64,000 nt of DNA from Rhodobacteraceae bacterium EL129 (GCA_900313005.1 ONZJ01000002.1:3755909-3819908); one strand, 5' to 3'. Shown: positions 1 through 9,398, counted from the first letter of the stretch. Made by a program: numbers and translations. Notes: generated by a model from the sequence alone, not told the origin.

Positions 1-1
1 G

Positions 2-151
2 TGGCAGATGTTCACCGGCCTGCGCGAGCAGATATCGCCAACCATTCTGGCGGTTGCAACCATCCTTGTTGTGATGTCGATCCTGCTGCTGACGACCGTG
101 GAATTGCTGCGGCGGAGGTCCGAGCGACTGCGAGGCATGTCACCTGCCTAA
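2..151 (+). CDS. ABC transporter permease, C-terminal end (PotC/YdcV-like), partial
   Basis: Only the last 49 codons are in the window; the gene begins upstream. Frame 2 reads WQMFTGLREQISPTILAVAT, then a hydrophobic helix and the basic tail VELLRRRSERLRG before a TAA. The MFxGLREQISPTI stretch followed by one last membrane helix is the usual ending of inner-membrane permeases of the spermidine/putrescine ABC family, which form the channel for polyamine or related amine uptake. The substrate cannot be told from this fragment. A strong hairpin terminator follows 22 bases after the stop, so this is the last gene of its operon. Confidence 0.75.
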   Translation, partial: WQMFTGLREQISPTILAVATILVVMSILLLTTVELLRRRSERLRGMSPA

Positions 152-172
152 AGCGCCCTGAAAGATTTTCTG

Positions 173-203
173 AATGGCCGGATTTCACGATCCGGCCATT
201 TAT
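173..203 (+). terminator. Rho-independent terminator after permease gene
   Basis: A perfect 11-bp inverted repeat (AATGGCCGGAT at 173-183 against ATCCGGCCATT at 190-200, six-base loop) is followed by a TTTATT run. It closes the permease operon on the plus strand. It also sits directly behind the stop codon of the minus-strand gene at 203-562, so it may stop both transcripts. Confidence 0.8.
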
Positions 204-562
204 TATGAGGCATCACGTTTCCGCAGCAAGGCATATGCGATGCTGATCACGGTCAGTTGGCTTGCGATCACGGCGACCCAGATTTCATCAAAGGCTGGAT
301 CAAAGTACTTTTGCGGTCCAAAGCTGAGCAATGCCATGGCAGCGGCCAGACTGGCCAGAAATTGACCTATGCGTTCTGATATCAACACCCGTGCCATCAG
401 CGCTGTGCCAATGGAGACGGCCAGAAACGGGGCCATCGCAAACAAGGGTATGGCTCGTGGTGGATGAGGTGCCACGCCGAACCAAAGCGAGGCGAGCATG
501 ACCCCCTGAATAACAGCAAGCATCAGGCAGGCAGCGTCCAATATTTTCATCTGATAGGTCAT
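203..562 (-). CDS. Small four-helix membrane protein, unknown function
   Basis: A 119-residue protein with four evenly spaced hydrophobic segments (about residues 8-28, 38-60, 66-84 and 92-112) and a short basic tail (LLRKRDAS), so an inner-membrane protein. I do not recognise the family. It is divergent from the TetR regulator at 627-1247, with 64 bases between the two starts, and both operator-like palindromes lie in that gap. That makes it the likely regulated target of the TetR protein, as is common for small transport or detoxification membrane proteins; the substrate is unknown. Confidence 0.6.
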   Translation of the reverse strand: MTYQMKILDAACLMLAVIQGVMLASLWFGVAPHPPRAIPLFAMAPFLAVSIGTALMARVLISERIGQFLASLAAAMALLSFGPQKYFDPAFDEIWVAVIASQLTVISIAYALLRKRDAS

Positions 563-583
563 CGTTCAAAATCCTGTGTCATC

Positions 584-623
584 CGTACTGCTTGGTACGC
601 CTTGTAACGTACCGCTCGGTACG
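584..623. promoter_or_regulatory. Tandem palindromic operators between TetR gene and membrane protein gene
   Basis: Two copies of the same interrupted palindrome, CGTAC-N6-GTACG, lie at 584-599 (spacer tgcttg) and 608-623 (spacer cgctcg). Their centres are 24 bp apart, a little over two helical turns, so two dimers could bind on one face. They fill the gap between the divergent starts at 562 and 627. Identity as the TetR operator is inferred from position and symmetry. Confidence 0.65.
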
Positions 624-626
624 GTA

Positions 627-1247
627 ATGTCAAGCCAAATGCGAAAGGCTCGACTGTTGACCAATTCTGACGACCCGAACGCGCGCCGCCGCAAAGAGAT
701 TTTGCTGAGTGGTTTGAGTGTTTTGATTGAAAAAGGGTGGCGCGGTACGTCCATGATTGCGATCGCGCGTCGGGCAAGTGCCAGCAAGGAAACGCTGTAT
801 AACTGGTTCGGGGATAAAGCTGGGTTTTTTGGGGCGTTGATTCGGGAAAATGCTTCGGAACTGGATCAAGCATTGCCCGGGAACTTCGCTGAGATGGCGC
901 TCGAAGATGGATTGCAGGCATTCGGAGAAGAATTGCTGCGATTGGTGACTGGAGATGCCTCTTTGGCATTGAACAGGACAGCTATCGCCGAGGCAGGCGG
1001 AGATGCCACCTTAGGTCAGACTTTGATGGCAGAGGGCAAGGAAAAATCCCTGCCGAAACTGGCACATTGGCTGTCCTTGCACATGACTTTGTCAGACCCG
1101 GCAGAAGCAGCCGAAAAGTTTGTCGTGCTGGTTAAAGGCGAAACGCAATTGGAGCATTTGTTAGGAGTGGGCCAACCGCTGAGCCAAGAGAAAATCACGA
1201 CACAGGTGACCCGCGCCGTGAGTGATTTTCTGAAATTGTATCCGTAG
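627..1247 (+). CDS. TetR/AcrR family transcriptional regulator
   Basis: A 206-residue protein. The N-terminal TetR helix-turn-helix is clear: RRRKEILLSGLSVLIEKG, then GTSMIAIARRASASKETLYNWF, followed by the FGDKAGFFGALI segment. The C-terminal part is the variable ligand-binding domain and gives no clue to the inducer. The frame is open from 576, but a start there would put the operator pair inside the coding sequence, so ATG 627 was chosen (ATG 639 is also possible). It probably represses itself and the divergent membrane protein. It converges with ilvE, with only eight bases between the two stops. Confidence 0.85.
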   Translation: MSSQMRKARLLTNSDDPNARRRKEILLSGLSVLIEKGWRGTSMIAIARRASASKETLYNWFGDKAGFFGALIRENASELDQALPGNFAEMALEDGLQAFGEELLRLVTGDASLALNRTAIAEAGGDATLGQTLMAEGKEKSLPKLAHWLSLHMTLSDPAEAAEKFVVLVKGETQLEHLLGVGQPLSQEKITTQVTRAVSDFLKLYP

Positions 1248-1255
1248 AGAAGCGA

Positions 1256-2122
1256 TTAGCTTCGCACCAGCGCCTCGTAGTCTTCTGAAATCTGGCGCGT
1301 CAATTCGCCAACTTCAAAGGTGTAGTCTCCGATCTGACCAACCGGTGTGACCTCGGCGGCAGTACCCGTAAGCCAGCATTGTTCAAACCCTTCCATTTCT
1401 TCGGGCATGATGTGGCGTTCGTGCACTTTGATCTGCTTGTCCTTCAACATTCCGATTACGGTCTGACGGGTGAGGCCGTTTAGGAAGGTGTCGGCTAGGG
1501 GCGTATGCACTTCTCCATCCTTGACGAAGAAGATGTTGGCTCCTGTCGCTTCGGCGACATAGCCGCGGTAATCCATGAAAAGGGCATCTGAACAGCCTTT
1601 CGCTTCGGCGGCGTGCTTGGATGTGGTGCAAATCATGTAAAGGCCTGCTGCCTTGGCGTGCACCGGGATGGTTTCGGGGCTTGGGCGTTTCCATTTTGAG
1701 ATGTCGAGTTTCGCACCCTTCATCTTGGCATCACCATAATAGGCTCCCCATTCCCATGCGGCGATGCACAGGTGTACCGGGTTCCGGGCTGATGCGACCC
1801 CCATGTCCTCTCCCGCGCCACGCCAGGCCACCGCGCGTACGTAGGCATCGGTGTGGCCGTTGGCCTCAAGTACGGCCGTTTTGGCGGCTTCAATTTCGTC
1901 CACGGTGTAGGGGATTTCGAAATCCAGCTCACCGGCAGAGAAGTGCAGACGTTCGGAATGTTCGCGACTTTTGAAGATCTTACCGTTGTACGCGCGTTCT
2001 CCTTCAAACACCGAGGAGGCGTAATGCATCGCATGGGTCAGGATGTGCACGTTTGCCTCACGCCAATCGACGAGTTTGCCATCCATCCAGATCTTGCCGT
2101 CACGGTCATCATAACCAGCCAT
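1256..2122 (-). CDS. ilvE: Branched-chain amino acid aminotransferase
   Basis: A 288-residue fold-type IV PLP aminotransferase that makes the last transamination in leucine, isoleucine and valine synthesis, or the first step of their breakdown. The PLP lysine is expected at Lys157 in HAKAAGLY; GYVAEATGANIFFV and WLTGTAAEVTPV are family motifs around the cofactor. The frame stays open to 2290, but ATG 2122 is preceded by AAAGGAGG at the right spacing and gives the usual length, so it is taken as the start. It is divergent from petP, an arrangement I recall as common in Rhodobacterales. Confidence 0.92.
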   Translation of the reverse strand: MAGYDDRDGKIWMDGKLVDWREANVHILTHAMHYASSVFEGERAYNGKIFKSREHSERLHFSAGELDFEIPYTVDEIEAAKTAVLEANGHTDAYVRAVAWRGAGEDMGVASARNPVHLCIAAWEWGAYYGDAKMKGAKLDISKWKRPSPETIPVHAKAAGLYMICTTSKHAAEAKGCSDALFMDYRGYVAEATGANIFFVKDGEVHTPLADTFLNGLTRQTVIGMLKDKQIKVHERHIMPEEMEGFEQCWLTGTAAEVTPVGQIGDYTFEVGELTRQISEDYEALVRS

Positions 2123-2288
2123 TGCGAACCTCCTTTGCGATTGTCGCTTTGCATATGTTGCGCAAATTACGTCCGTTTCGGACACTAAATTACACAGAAA
2201 CTGAGATTCGCTACCAGTCTGCCCTTGGAATGTCAACAAAGCTGTCCTATTGTGACAAGTAAGGGTACAAATGTGAAGGGTTGGGGCC

Positions 2289-2786
2289 ATGTCAGAGGCG
2301 TCGAGCGGCGAATCCCTGTTGTTCTTGACAGATGAGCAATTGCGCCAGGGCAGCGAAGCGATGTTCTTTGCCTATCGCGGCTTTACGGCAGACCCTGACC
2401 GTATTCTGGCAACGATGGCTTATGGGCGTGCGCATCATCGGGCGATCCACTTTATCTCGCGCAGTCCGGGGACCACCGTGAACAACCTGTTGAATATTCT
2501 GGGCGTGACCAAGCAATCGCTGAACCGGGTTTTGCGGACGCTTGTGGAGGATGGGTTGGTTGATAGTCGGGTGGGCAAATCAGACCGGCGTGAGCGCCAT
2601 TTGCGCTTGACCGAGGAAGGGGCCGCTTTGGAACGAAAGCTGAGCGATGCCCAACGCGCCCGGATGAGGGCCGCGTACCGTTCTGCAGGACCAGAAGCTG
2701 TGGCGGGGTTCCGTAAGGTTCTTGAGGCGATGATGGACCCGGAGCTGCGCAGGCAGTACCGTACCTTAAAGGAAAATGAGACATGA
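2289..2786 (+). CDS. petP: MarR family regulator, PetP-like
   Basis: A 165-residue winged-helix protein of the MarR family. The recognition region is PGTTVNNLLNILGVTKQSLNRVLRTLVEDGLV with the wing at RVGKSDRRERHLRLTEEG. Its last four bases overlap the start of the response regulator gene (ATGA), so the two are translationally coupled. In Rhodobacter capsulatus a MarR-type gene petP lies directly before petR, upstream of the cytochrome bc1 operon, and this pair matches that order; here the fbc genes are not next door. The gene name is by synteny and family. Confidence 0.75.
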   Translation: MSEASSGESLLFLTDEQLRQGSEAMFFAYRGFTADPDRILATMAYGRAHHRAIHFISRSPGTTVNNLLNILGVTKQSLNRVLRTLVEDGLVDSRVGKSDRRERHLRLTEEGAALERKLSDAQRARMRAAYRSAGPEAVAGFRKVLEAMMDPELRRQYRTLKENET

Positions 2787-3484
2787 GCGATCCCGCCCCC
2801 CATTTGTTGATCGTCGATGACGATGAACGCATCCGTGGTCTGTTGCGCAAGTTTTTGCAGCGCAACGGGTTCCTTGTGTCGGTGGCCAGGGATGCCGCCC
2901 ACGCGCGCTCGGTTCTATCGGGGTTAGAGTTTGACCTGATCGTCATGGATGTAATGATGCCCGGCGAAACCGGAGTGGATCTGACACGATCCCTGCGTGA
3001 GACATTGGAAACGCCCATCTTGTTGCTGACGGCAAAAGGGGAAACCGAAGATCGGATCGCAGGGCTTGAGGCCGGGGCGGATGATTATCTGGCCAAACCC
3101 TTTGAGCCCAAGGAATTGCTGCTGCGGATCAACGCGATCTTAAGGCGTATGCCGGAGCCCGAGCCCGAGAACATTGCACCCAAGATGCTGAACCTTGGCA
3201 CGATCCGATACGATATCGAACGTGCCGAACTGATGCAGGGCGATCAACTGGTGCGTCTGACGGCCACCGAAGTGCAGCTGATGCGTATCTTCTCGGAAAA
3301 CCTGCGCGAGCCTGTGAGTCGGACCAAGCTGGTCGAAGATCTGGGCCGCGACAAAGGTCAGGCCCAGGAACGGGCTGTGGATGTTCAGATCACGCGGCTG
3401 AGACGTAAGATCGAGGCGGATCCCAAGCAACCGCGCTATCTACAAACGGTGCGCGGCGAAGGATACATGTTAGCGCCGGATTGA
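2783..3484 (+). CDS. petR: OmpR-type response regulator, PetR-like
   Basis: A 233-residue response regulator. Receiver domain about residues 7-120 with the acidic pair Asp12/Asp13, phospho-acceptor Asp56 in VMDVMMP, and the conserved LTAK lysine; winged-helix DNA-binding domain about 135-230, ending RGEGYMLAPD. No sensor kinase is adjacent, so the partner is elsewhere. The MarR/response-regulator overlap is as in petP-petR of R. capsulatus, where petR was reported to be needed for both respiratory and photosynthetic growth. Whether this copy controls the same targets is inference. Confidence 0.8.
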   Translation: MSDPAPHLLIVDDDERIRGLLRKFLQRNGFLVSVARDAAHARSVLSGLEFDLIVMDVMMPGETGVDLTRSLRETLETPILLLTAKGETEDRIAGLEAGADDYLAKPFEPKELLLRINAILRRMPEPEPENIAPKMLNLGTIRYDIERAELMQGDQLVRLTATEVQLMRIFSENLREPVSRTKLVEDLGRDKGQAQERAVDVQITRLRRKIEADPKQPRYLQTVRGEGYMLAPD

Positions 3485-3490
3485 CCTGCA

Positions 3491-4003
3491 ATGGAAAAGG
3501 TACATGAGGTGGCTGTTCCACAGGGTAGTTTTCTGGAAACTATCGGACAACAGGACGGCGTTTACACTGACTGCTTTGCGGTTATGACCGTTGGTGAAGC
3601 AAATTTTGCCGACTATATTGAAGCGTTTTATACGACGCCGATTTTCAGGGCCGAGCGGGTCCTGCTGCGTCTCTTTGCACGGGCACCTTCAACGGATCAT
3701 CAAGCGCGCGCTTTGGGAGAGGGTACGCTCGATACATTTTCTGTCTGGCACGTTCAGAAACGGTCTGAAAACCAGTTGTTGATGCGCGAAGGGCGCACGT
3801 CTTCTTGGTTCATGTTGGTGCCATCGTATGATGCTGAAGTGGATGGCTGTGTCCTCATGTTCGGAAGCGTGGTGTTCCCCAACAAAGACAAGAAAACCGG
3901 AAAACTAAAAATAGGGTTTCTGTTTAAAGCCCTACTGGGAGTGCATAAATTCTATTCCCGGATGCTGCTCAGTGCGGCGCGTCGTCGTCTGTTGCGGGCA
4001 TAG
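3491..4003 (+). CDS. Conserved protein of unknown function
   Basis: A 170-residue protein starting six bases after petR, so probably co-transcribed. There is no signal peptide or long membrane helix; the C-terminal third (GFLFKALLGVHKFYSRMLLSAARRRLLRA) is amphipathic and basic and could lie on the membrane. Recognisable blocks are YIEAFYTTPIFRAER and ARAPSTDHQARALGEG. I have a general impression of similar uncharacterised proteins in proteobacteria, but cannot name a family or function. Confidence 0.6.
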   Translation: MEKVHEVAVPQGSFLETIGQQDGVYTDCFAVMTVGEANFADYIEAFYTTPIFRAERVLLRLFARAPSTDHQARALGEGTLDTFSVWHVQKRSENQLLMREGRTSSWFMLVPSYDAEVDGCVLMFGSVVFPNKDKKTGKLKIGFLFKALLGVHKFYSRMLLSAARRRLLRA

Positions 4004-4186
4004 AATCCTTGAAGTCTTGTAACCTACGCCGTAGATCATCCTCATGATACGGATTTTCGACATGGATGATCGCGCACGGCTGCCTTGGCGGTTTTATGGG
4101 GCGTCGCAAACCATTCTGGCCCACCTATAGGGTGCTGGCCTCGATCCGTTTGACTAAATTCAAAACAGCTATGGGAGAGGACCGAC

Positions 4187-5590
4187 ATGTCCCCCAAGAC
4201 ACTCTATGATAAAATCTGGGATGCACATCTGGCGCATGAAGCCGAGGATGGCACCTGCCTTTTGTATATTGACCGGCACCTTGTGCATGAAGTGACCAGC
4301 CCGCAGGCGTTTGAGGGCTTGCGTATGGCGGGCCGTAAGGTGCGTGCGCCTGAGAAGACGATCGCGGTGCCGGATCACAACGTGCCCACCACGCCGGGCC
4401 GTGAAGACCCCAAGAACATGACCGAAGACAGCGCCATTCAGGTGGCAGCTTTGGACAAGAACGCCAAGGACTTTGGAATTCACTACTATCCGGTGTCCGA
4501 TGTGCGTCAGGGGATCGTGCATATCGTTGGACCTGAGCAGGGCTGGACTTTGCCGGGTATGACTGTGGTGTGCGGCGATTCGCACACGGCCACTCATGGG
4601 GCCTTTGGCGCTTTGGCCCACGGCATCGGCACATCGGAGGTGGAGCATGTTCTGGCCACACAGACGCTGATCCAAAAGAAATCCAAGAACATGAAAGTTG
4701 AGATCACGGGCCAGTTGCGCCCCGGTGTCACGGCCAAAGACATCACCCTGTCGGTGATCGGCAAAACCGGCACGGCGGGTGGCACAGGTTATGTGATCGA
4801 ATATTGCGGCGAGGCCATTCGCGCGCTTTCCATGGAAGGTCGCATGACCGTGTGCAACATGGCCATCGAAGGCGGTGCACGCGCTGGCCTGATTGCGCCG
4901 GATGAGACCACGTTTGAATATGTCAAAGGTCGCCCTCATGCACCCAAAGGGGCACAATGGGAAACGGCCTTGGCCTGGTGGAAGACGCTCTATTCCGATG
5001 ACGATGCGCATTGGGACGAGGTCATCACCATTGCTGGCGAAGACATCGCACCGGTTGTGACATGGGGCACCTCGCCCGAAGATGTATTGCCGATCACGGC
5101 CAATGTGCCTGCGGCGGATGACTTTGAAGGCGGCAAGATCGGTGCGGCGCAACGTTCGCTGGACTACATGGGTTTGACCCCCGGCACACCTTTGTCGGAG
5201 ATTGAGATTGATACGGTCTTTATCGGCTCTTGCACCAACGGTCGGATCGAGGACCTGCGGGCCGCGGCCGAGATTCTGAAAGGCAAGAAGATCAAGGTCA
5301 AACGGGCCATGGTCGTGCCCGGCTCGGGCCTCGTGCGCGCGCAGGCCGAGGAAGAGGGCCTGGCGGATATTTTTAAGGAGGCTGGGTTTGAATGGCGTCT
5401 GGCGGGATGTTCCATGTGTCTGGCGATGAACCCCGATCAGCTGGCCGAGGGGGAGCGTTGTGCTTCCACCTCGAACCGGAACTTTGAAGGGCGCCAGGGT
5501 TACAAAGGCCGCACGCATCTGGTGTCCCCGGGTATGGCGGCTGCGGCGGCGATTACTGGCAAACTGACTGACGTGCGGGAGATGATGTGA
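4187..5590 (+). CDS. leuC: 3-isopropylmalate dehydratase large subunit
   Basis: A 467-residue aconitase-family protein that, with LeuD, isomerises 2-isopropylmalate to 3-isopropylmalate in leucine synthesis. Visible family features: [14 protein letters not shown] start, [25 protein letters not shown], and the three iron-sulfur cysteines ([11 protein letters not shown] and the pair in [14 protein letters not shown]). GGGAGAGG precedes ATG 4187 by a normal distance. The stop overlaps the leuD start, so both subunits are made together in the cytoplasm. Confidence 0.96.
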   Translation: MSPKTLYDKIWDAHLAHEAEDGTCLLYIDRHLVHEVTSPQAFEGLRMAGRKVRAPEKTIAVPDHNVPTTPGREDPKNMTEDSAIQVAALDKNAKDFGIHYYPVSDVRQGIVHIVGPEQGWTLPGMTVVCGDSHTATHGAFGALAHGIGTSEVEHVLATQTLIQKKSKNMKVEITGQLRPGVTAKDITLSVIGKTGTAGGTGYVIEYCGEAIRALSMEGRMTVCNMAIEGGARAGLIAPDETTFEYVKGRPHAPKGAQWETALAWWKTLYSDDDAHWDEVITIAGEDIAPVVTWGTSPEDVLPITANVPAADDFEGGKIGAAQRSLDYMGLTPGTPLSEIEIDTVFIGSCTNGRIEDLRAAAEILKGKKIKVKRAMVVPGSGLVRAQAEEEGLADIFKEAGFEWRLAGCSMCLAMNPDQLAEGERCASTSNRNFEGRQGYKGRTHLVSPGMAAAAAITGKLTDVREMM

Positions 5591-6195
5591 TGGAAAAATT
5601 CGAAAAAATCACCGGGATTGCGGCGCCGATGCCGTTGGTCAATATCGACACCGATATGATCATCCCCAAGCAGTTCCTGAAAACCATCAAGCGCTCGGGC
5701 CTTGGCGCGAACCTGTTTGATGAAATGCGGTTTGATCGGCAGGGCAACGAGATCGCTGATTTCGTGCTGAACCAGCCTCAGTATCGCAAGGCTGAAATTC
5801 TGGTGGCCGGCGACAACTTTGGCTGTGGTTCCAGCCGGGAGCATGCGCCTTGGGCGATCAAAGATTTTGGTATCCGCTGTGTGATTGCGCCCAGCTTTGC
5901 CGATATCTTCTATAACAACTGTTTCAAGAACGGCATTCTGCCCATCGCGCTGCCCCAAGAACAAGTGGATGTGTTGATGAAGGACGCCGAGAAGGGCGCC
6001 AATGCCCGGATTGAGATTGATCTGGAACATCAGCAGATCACCACCTCAGATGGCGAGGTCTTTGGCTTTGAAGTTGATGCTTTCAAAAAGCATTGCTTGA
6101 TGGAAGGGCTGGATGACATCGGTCTGACGATGGAAAAAGCTGCGTCGATTGATACCTTTGAGGCCGCCGCCAACGCTGCTCGCCCATGGGTCTAG
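5590..6195 (+). CDS. leuD: 3-isopropylmalate dehydratase small subunit
   Basis: A 201-residue swivel-domain subunit that completes the LeuCD isomerase. Motifs: [18 protein letters not shown] at the N-terminus and [17 protein letters not shown] in the middle. The ATG at 5590 overlaps the leuC TGA by one base and gives the usual 201-residue length; a GTG at 5587 in the same frame is an alternative and adds one residue. A hairpin terminator follows ten bases after the stop, so leuB is not in this transcript. Confidence 0.95.
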   Translation: MEKFEKITGIAAPMPLVNIDTDMIIPKQFLKTIKRSGLGANLFDEMRFDRQGNEIADFVLNQPQYRKAEILVAGDNFGCGSSREHAPWAIKDFGIRCVIAPSFADIFYNNCFKNGILPIALPQEQVDVLMKDAEKGANARIEIDLEHQQITTSDGEVFGFEVDAFKKHCLMEGLDDIGLTMEKAASIDTFEAAANAARPWV

Positions 6196-6200
6196 TCGAC

Positions 6201-6236
6201 TGCGCCGCGCCTTTGGGTGCGGCGCGCTCCCTTTTT
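6201..6236 (+). terminator. Rho-independent terminator after leuD
   Basis: GCGCCGC at 6202-6208 pairs with GCGGCGC at 6219-6225; further pairs are possible into the loop. A CTCCCTTTTT tract follows. It ends the leuCD unit. Confidence 0.75.
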
Positions 6237-6239
6237 AGG

Positions 6240-6555
6240 GATTATGCTAGGTTTGCAGAAACAGTGAGTTACCTGAAATGTGTGTTATTTTAGTGGGTGC
6301 TGATTAGCATTCCGCTAGATGTTGTGTGCGCGCCCCAGACCGTCAAAATTTTGCACCGAAATTGATGCAATACCGCACCAGTGTCCCCCAGTTTTTGTCG
6401 CATTTCTTAAGTCATATTAACCAAGACTTGAGCTGGCTGACGAAAGAAGGCAAAAATTGGACAAGAATGAGGCACACCGCCACAATCGGCGGGATCAAAC
6501 TGGGACAACGGCGCAGCATCGTACTGTGACGGGCCAGGTTGAAGGGAAACGAACA
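6240..6555. other. Intergenic stretch without a recognised gene
   Basis: About 315 bases between the leuD terminator and the next gene. Short frames here have no family features. It is noticeably more AT-rich from 6240 to 6430 and probably holds the promoter and leader of the membrane protein gene starting at 6556. I see no riboswitch or repeat that I can name. Confidence 0.4.
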
Positions 6556-7398
6556 GTGGTTTCACACCTGACAAGCGCGCTTGCGCGTGCATTTCTAGTT
6601 GCGCTTTTGGTGTTGACCCCGTCGTTGTTGCTGAAATCAACAGGTGCGGATACTGAGCAGTTGGTTGTGATCCTTGCGTTCATCGCGGGCTCCATGACCT
6701 TCATCGAATACTATGGTCGTTCTCCAAGCATCATCGAATTTCGCTTTGCCCCTCCGTACAACCGATTGAAGTTCGGCGGTTTGGCCGCGTCGATTGTTCT
6801 TCTAACCCTGATCTGCCGCGAGGCACATTTACCCACAAATGCCGGATATCTGTTGAGCAAGCTGGGCAATGATCTGGGCGCTGCGATTGATTTCCCCTAT
6901 TCGCCGGTCCGCCTGATGGTCCTGATGTTGCCTGTTGATGCCTCGCCTCAACTGGTTGATCTGGTGCGCACGGCGTCCGGGATCGCCTACATGGTGTCAC
7001 TGACCATGATGTTCATCTTCCTGTCGTGCGTGCGTTTGCTGGGCTGGCCCACACGTTCGGGTGCGTTCAACGTTTGGATGAACCTGCCTCTGTTTGATCC
7101 GACTGGTGGCGGCGACGTCTTGGCACGGTTGAAGCGTGATGCGGGTCTTAACATTGTACTTGGGTCGCTCTTGCCGTTTATCATACCGGCAGCGGTCAAG
7201 GCCGCATCGGACCTCATTGACCCGATTTCGATGACGGATCCGCAAACTCTGGTCTGGACGGTAACCGCATGGGCATTCCTACCTGCAAGCATGTTGATGC
7301 GCGGTATCGCGATGAGCCGGATTGCCGATCTGATCGAGGAAAAGCGCAAACGCGTTTACGCCGAAGCGGATGCCGACGCCCTTCAGCAGGCTTATTGA
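6556..7398 (+). CDS. Polytopic membrane protein, unknown function
   Basis: A 280-residue inner-membrane protein. Hydrophobic segments: about residues 9-26, 35-52, 75-92, 140-165, 195-215 and 230-250; the C-terminal tail IADLIEEKRKRVYAEADAD is soluble. The frame is open from TTG 6457, but the stretch before GTG 6556 is unlike a protein N-terminus and GAAGGG lies upstream of this GTG, so 6556 was chosen. The stop overlaps the likely start of the next gene (TTGA), implying coupling. I recall similar proteins next to leu genes in Rhodobacterales but know of no function. Confidence 0.65.
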   Translation: MVSHLTSALARAFLVALLVLTPSLLLKSTGADTEQLVVILAFIAGSMTFIEYYGRSPSIIEFRFAPPYNRLKFGGLAASIVLLTLICREAHLPTNAGYLLSKLGNDLGAAIDFPYSPVRLMVLMLPVDASPQLVDLVRTASGIAYMVSLTMMFIFLSCVRLLGWPTRSGAFNVWMNLPLFDPTGGGDVLARLKRDAGLNIVLGSLLPFIIPAAVKAASDLIDPISMTDPQTLVWTVTAWAFLPASMLMRGIAMSRIADLIEEKRKRVYAEADADALQQAY

Positions 7399-8471
7399 TT
7401 ACGACCATTGGCTTTGTTTTCTTTGGCTTGATCGCTGAGGCCGATATCCTGCGAGTTGCCACTTTCAATACAGAATTGACCCGTGATGGTCCGGGGCTGT
7501 TGTTGCGCGACATTGTCAAAGGCAAGGACGCTCAGTTGCTGGCCTTGCGACAAGTGGTAGGGGACGTTTCGCCCGATGTTCTGGTGTTGCAGAATGTGGA
7601 CTATGACCACGGGCTGGCAGCGCTGACGGCTTTGCAAGATTGGTTGGCGGATGGCGGGGTCGCATATTCACATGTGTTTGCAGCGCCGCCCAATTCCGGC
7701 TTGCCCACAGGTCTGGACATGAACGGAGACGGTCGTCTGGGCCAGCCTGAAGACGCTCATGGGTTTGGCAGTTTTTATGGCCAAAGCGGGATGGCAGTGC
7801 TGTCGCGGTATCCGATTGATCAGTCCTCAGTGCAGGATTTCAGCCCGATGGTGTGGGCTGCGTTGCCGAATGCCTTGTTGCCCACTTACGAAGATGGCCG
7901 TCCTTTTCCATCGGCCGAGGCGCAAGCCGCGCTTCGGTTGGCCACTGTCGCGCAATGGGTCGTTCCGATTGATGTGGCAGGACAGACCGTTACGCTGTTG
8001 GCGTTTCACGCAGGCCCACCGGTGTTTGATGGGCCTGAGGACCGAAATGGCAAACGCAACCATGATGAGATGACGTTTTGGCATCACTACATGGGCGGGG
8101 CCTTTGGGCCAGCCCCTGAGGAGAAGTTCATCCTGCTGGGGGCCGCCAATCTGGATCCGGTGGATGGCGAGGGGTATCACGAGGCAATTCTTGCCCTGAT
8201 GCAAGACCCACGACTGCAAGACCCGGAACCGCGCAGGCCCGAAGGGCCCATGTCCGACAGTCCGGGCCACGATGGCAATCCGCGATTGGATACGGTGGCC
8301 TGGCCTTCGCCCGATCCAGGGCATCGCCGCGTGGATTATGTTCTGCCATCCGCGGATTGGACGGTACGCGCTTCGGGTGTGAATTGGCCCTCGGAAGACA
8401 GCGAGGCTGCGGGTGTCGTCGAAAAGGCCAGCCGTCATCGCATGGTTTGGGTCGATCTGGCCATCGAGTGA
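7395..8471 (+). CDS. Exported endonuclease/exonuclease/phosphatase-family protein
   Basis: A metal-dependent phosphodiesterase fold of about 358 residues. Family motifs in order: LRVATFNTEL, PDVLVLQNVDYD, GQSGMAVLSRYPI, VTLLAFHA, LLGAANLDPVDG, RRVDYVLPSADW and the closing SRHRMVWVDL histidine. The frame is open from 7269, but a TTG at 7395 overlapping the previous stop starts with ITTIGFVFFGLIAEA, a credible signal peptide, so the mature protein is probably periplasmic. Substrate is unknown: nucleic acid, phospholipid and sugar phosphates are all handled by this superfamily. Confidence 0.75.
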   Translation: MITTIGFVFFGLIAEADILRVATFNTELTRDGPGLLLRDIVKGKDAQLLALRQVVGDVSPDVLVLQNVDYDHGLAALTALQDWLADGGVAYSHVFAAPPNSGLPTGLDMNGDGRLGQPEDAHGFGSFYGQSGMAVLSRYPIDQSSVQDFSPMVWAALPNALLPTYEDGRPFPSAEAQAALRLATVAQWVVPIDVAGQTVTLLAFHAGPPVFDGPEDRNGKRNHDEMTFWHHYMGGAFGPAPEEKFILLGAANLDPVDGEGYHEAILALMQDPRLQDPEPRRPEGPMSDSPGHDGNPRLDTVAWPSPDPGHRRVDYVLPSADWTVRASGVNWPSEDSEAAGVVEKASRHRMVWVDLAIE

Positions 8472-8474
8472 GCT

Positions 8475-9398
8475 TTATGTCAGGCGCAGATGACCACGTT
8501 TCAGCGCACAACGGGATGAAGGACGAGGCTGAGATGGGATCGCCGTGCGGATCAAGCCTGACATGGCCTCATTCAAATCCGTATCGCGGTAGTCCGTGCA
8601 AAGCCGACGCAGGCGGCTTCCATCCAGGCGATGCGGCACATCCCACAGATATCGCATTTCAATCAGATGCCGCGCCAGGGGCCATACGACCTGGGCTGCC
8701 TGCAGAGGTCGCCATGACATCTGCGAGGGGATCACGGGCGATTGCATGGATTGAGACAAGGCATGGGCGAAGTCCCGCCCTGTCAATGTATAGCCTTCAA
8801 ACGTGATGTCTTCGATCTGTTGCAGGTCTATGCGCTGGTTGGCCAATTGGGTGGCAGCCTGAGCCAAATCGGGCAGGTAAGCCCAGCTGTGTGGGGTGTC
8901 CAGATCGCCAGGATATACGAGTTTTCCCTTGTGTAGTGATTTAAGGATAACCTTGTCCAACCAGCTGTCCGTTTGTTCGGTGTCGATGAAATCTCCGGCA
9001 CGCAGAAAGATTGTTTGCACGCCGCTATCCCGATAGCTTTGCTCCATCTCAACCCGCAGGCGACCAAGTGGGTTCTGCGCAAGATGTGGCGTGTCCGGGC
9101 TCCAAGGTTGGGGCGCGTCAGGGGCGTAGACGTAGACGTTTGAGGGGACAATGACGGTGGCACCGCAGACCTTGGCCGCGGCCTGTACTTGCTTGTGAAG
9201 AGGCAAGAGTTGTGTGGCCCAGCTGGGGTAAAGCGGGTTCCAAGCCGCCACGATAACATCCATGCCCTTTGCGGTTTGCATCAGGTCATCTGTCATGCGG
9301 TCGAAGGTATGAATTGCCCAGCCTGCATTCCAAAACGCCTCGGCAGCATGGCGACCAAAGCGGCCTGAGGCCCCTAGTATCAAAACAGATTTACGCAT
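8475..9398 (-). CDS. NAD(P)-dependent epimerase/dehydratase-family protein
   Basis: A 307-residue Rossmann-fold protein of the extended or atypical short-chain dehydrogenase type. The dinucleotide motif is LILGASGRFGRHAAEAF at the N-terminus; VIVPSNVYVYAPD replaces the typical active-site region, and no clean YxxxK is visible, which places it with the atypical members. No signal peptide. It is divergent from the LysR regulator at 9495, 96 bases apart, and is therefore its likely target. It converges with the EEP-family gene three bases from its stop. Confidence 0.75.
   Translation of the reverse strand: MRKSVLILGASGRFGRHAAEAFWNAGWAIHTFDRMTDDLMQTAKGMDVIVAAWNPLYPSWATQLLPLHKQVQAAAKVCGATVIVPSNVYVYAPDAPQPWSPDTPHLAQNPLGRLRVEMEQSYRDSGVQTIFLRAGDFIDTEQTDSWLDKVILKSLHKGKLVYPGDLDTPHSWAYLPDLAQAATQLANQRIDLQQIEDITFEGYTLTGRDFAHALSQSMQSPVIPSQMSWRPLQAAQVVWPLARHLIEMRYLWDVPHRLDGSRLRRLCTDYRDTDLNEAMSGLIRTAIPSQPRPSSRCALKRGHLRLT

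Noticed and set aside
4169..5518. 449-codon open frame on the minus strand opposite leuC
   Set aside because: Antisense shadow of leuC with no domain features.
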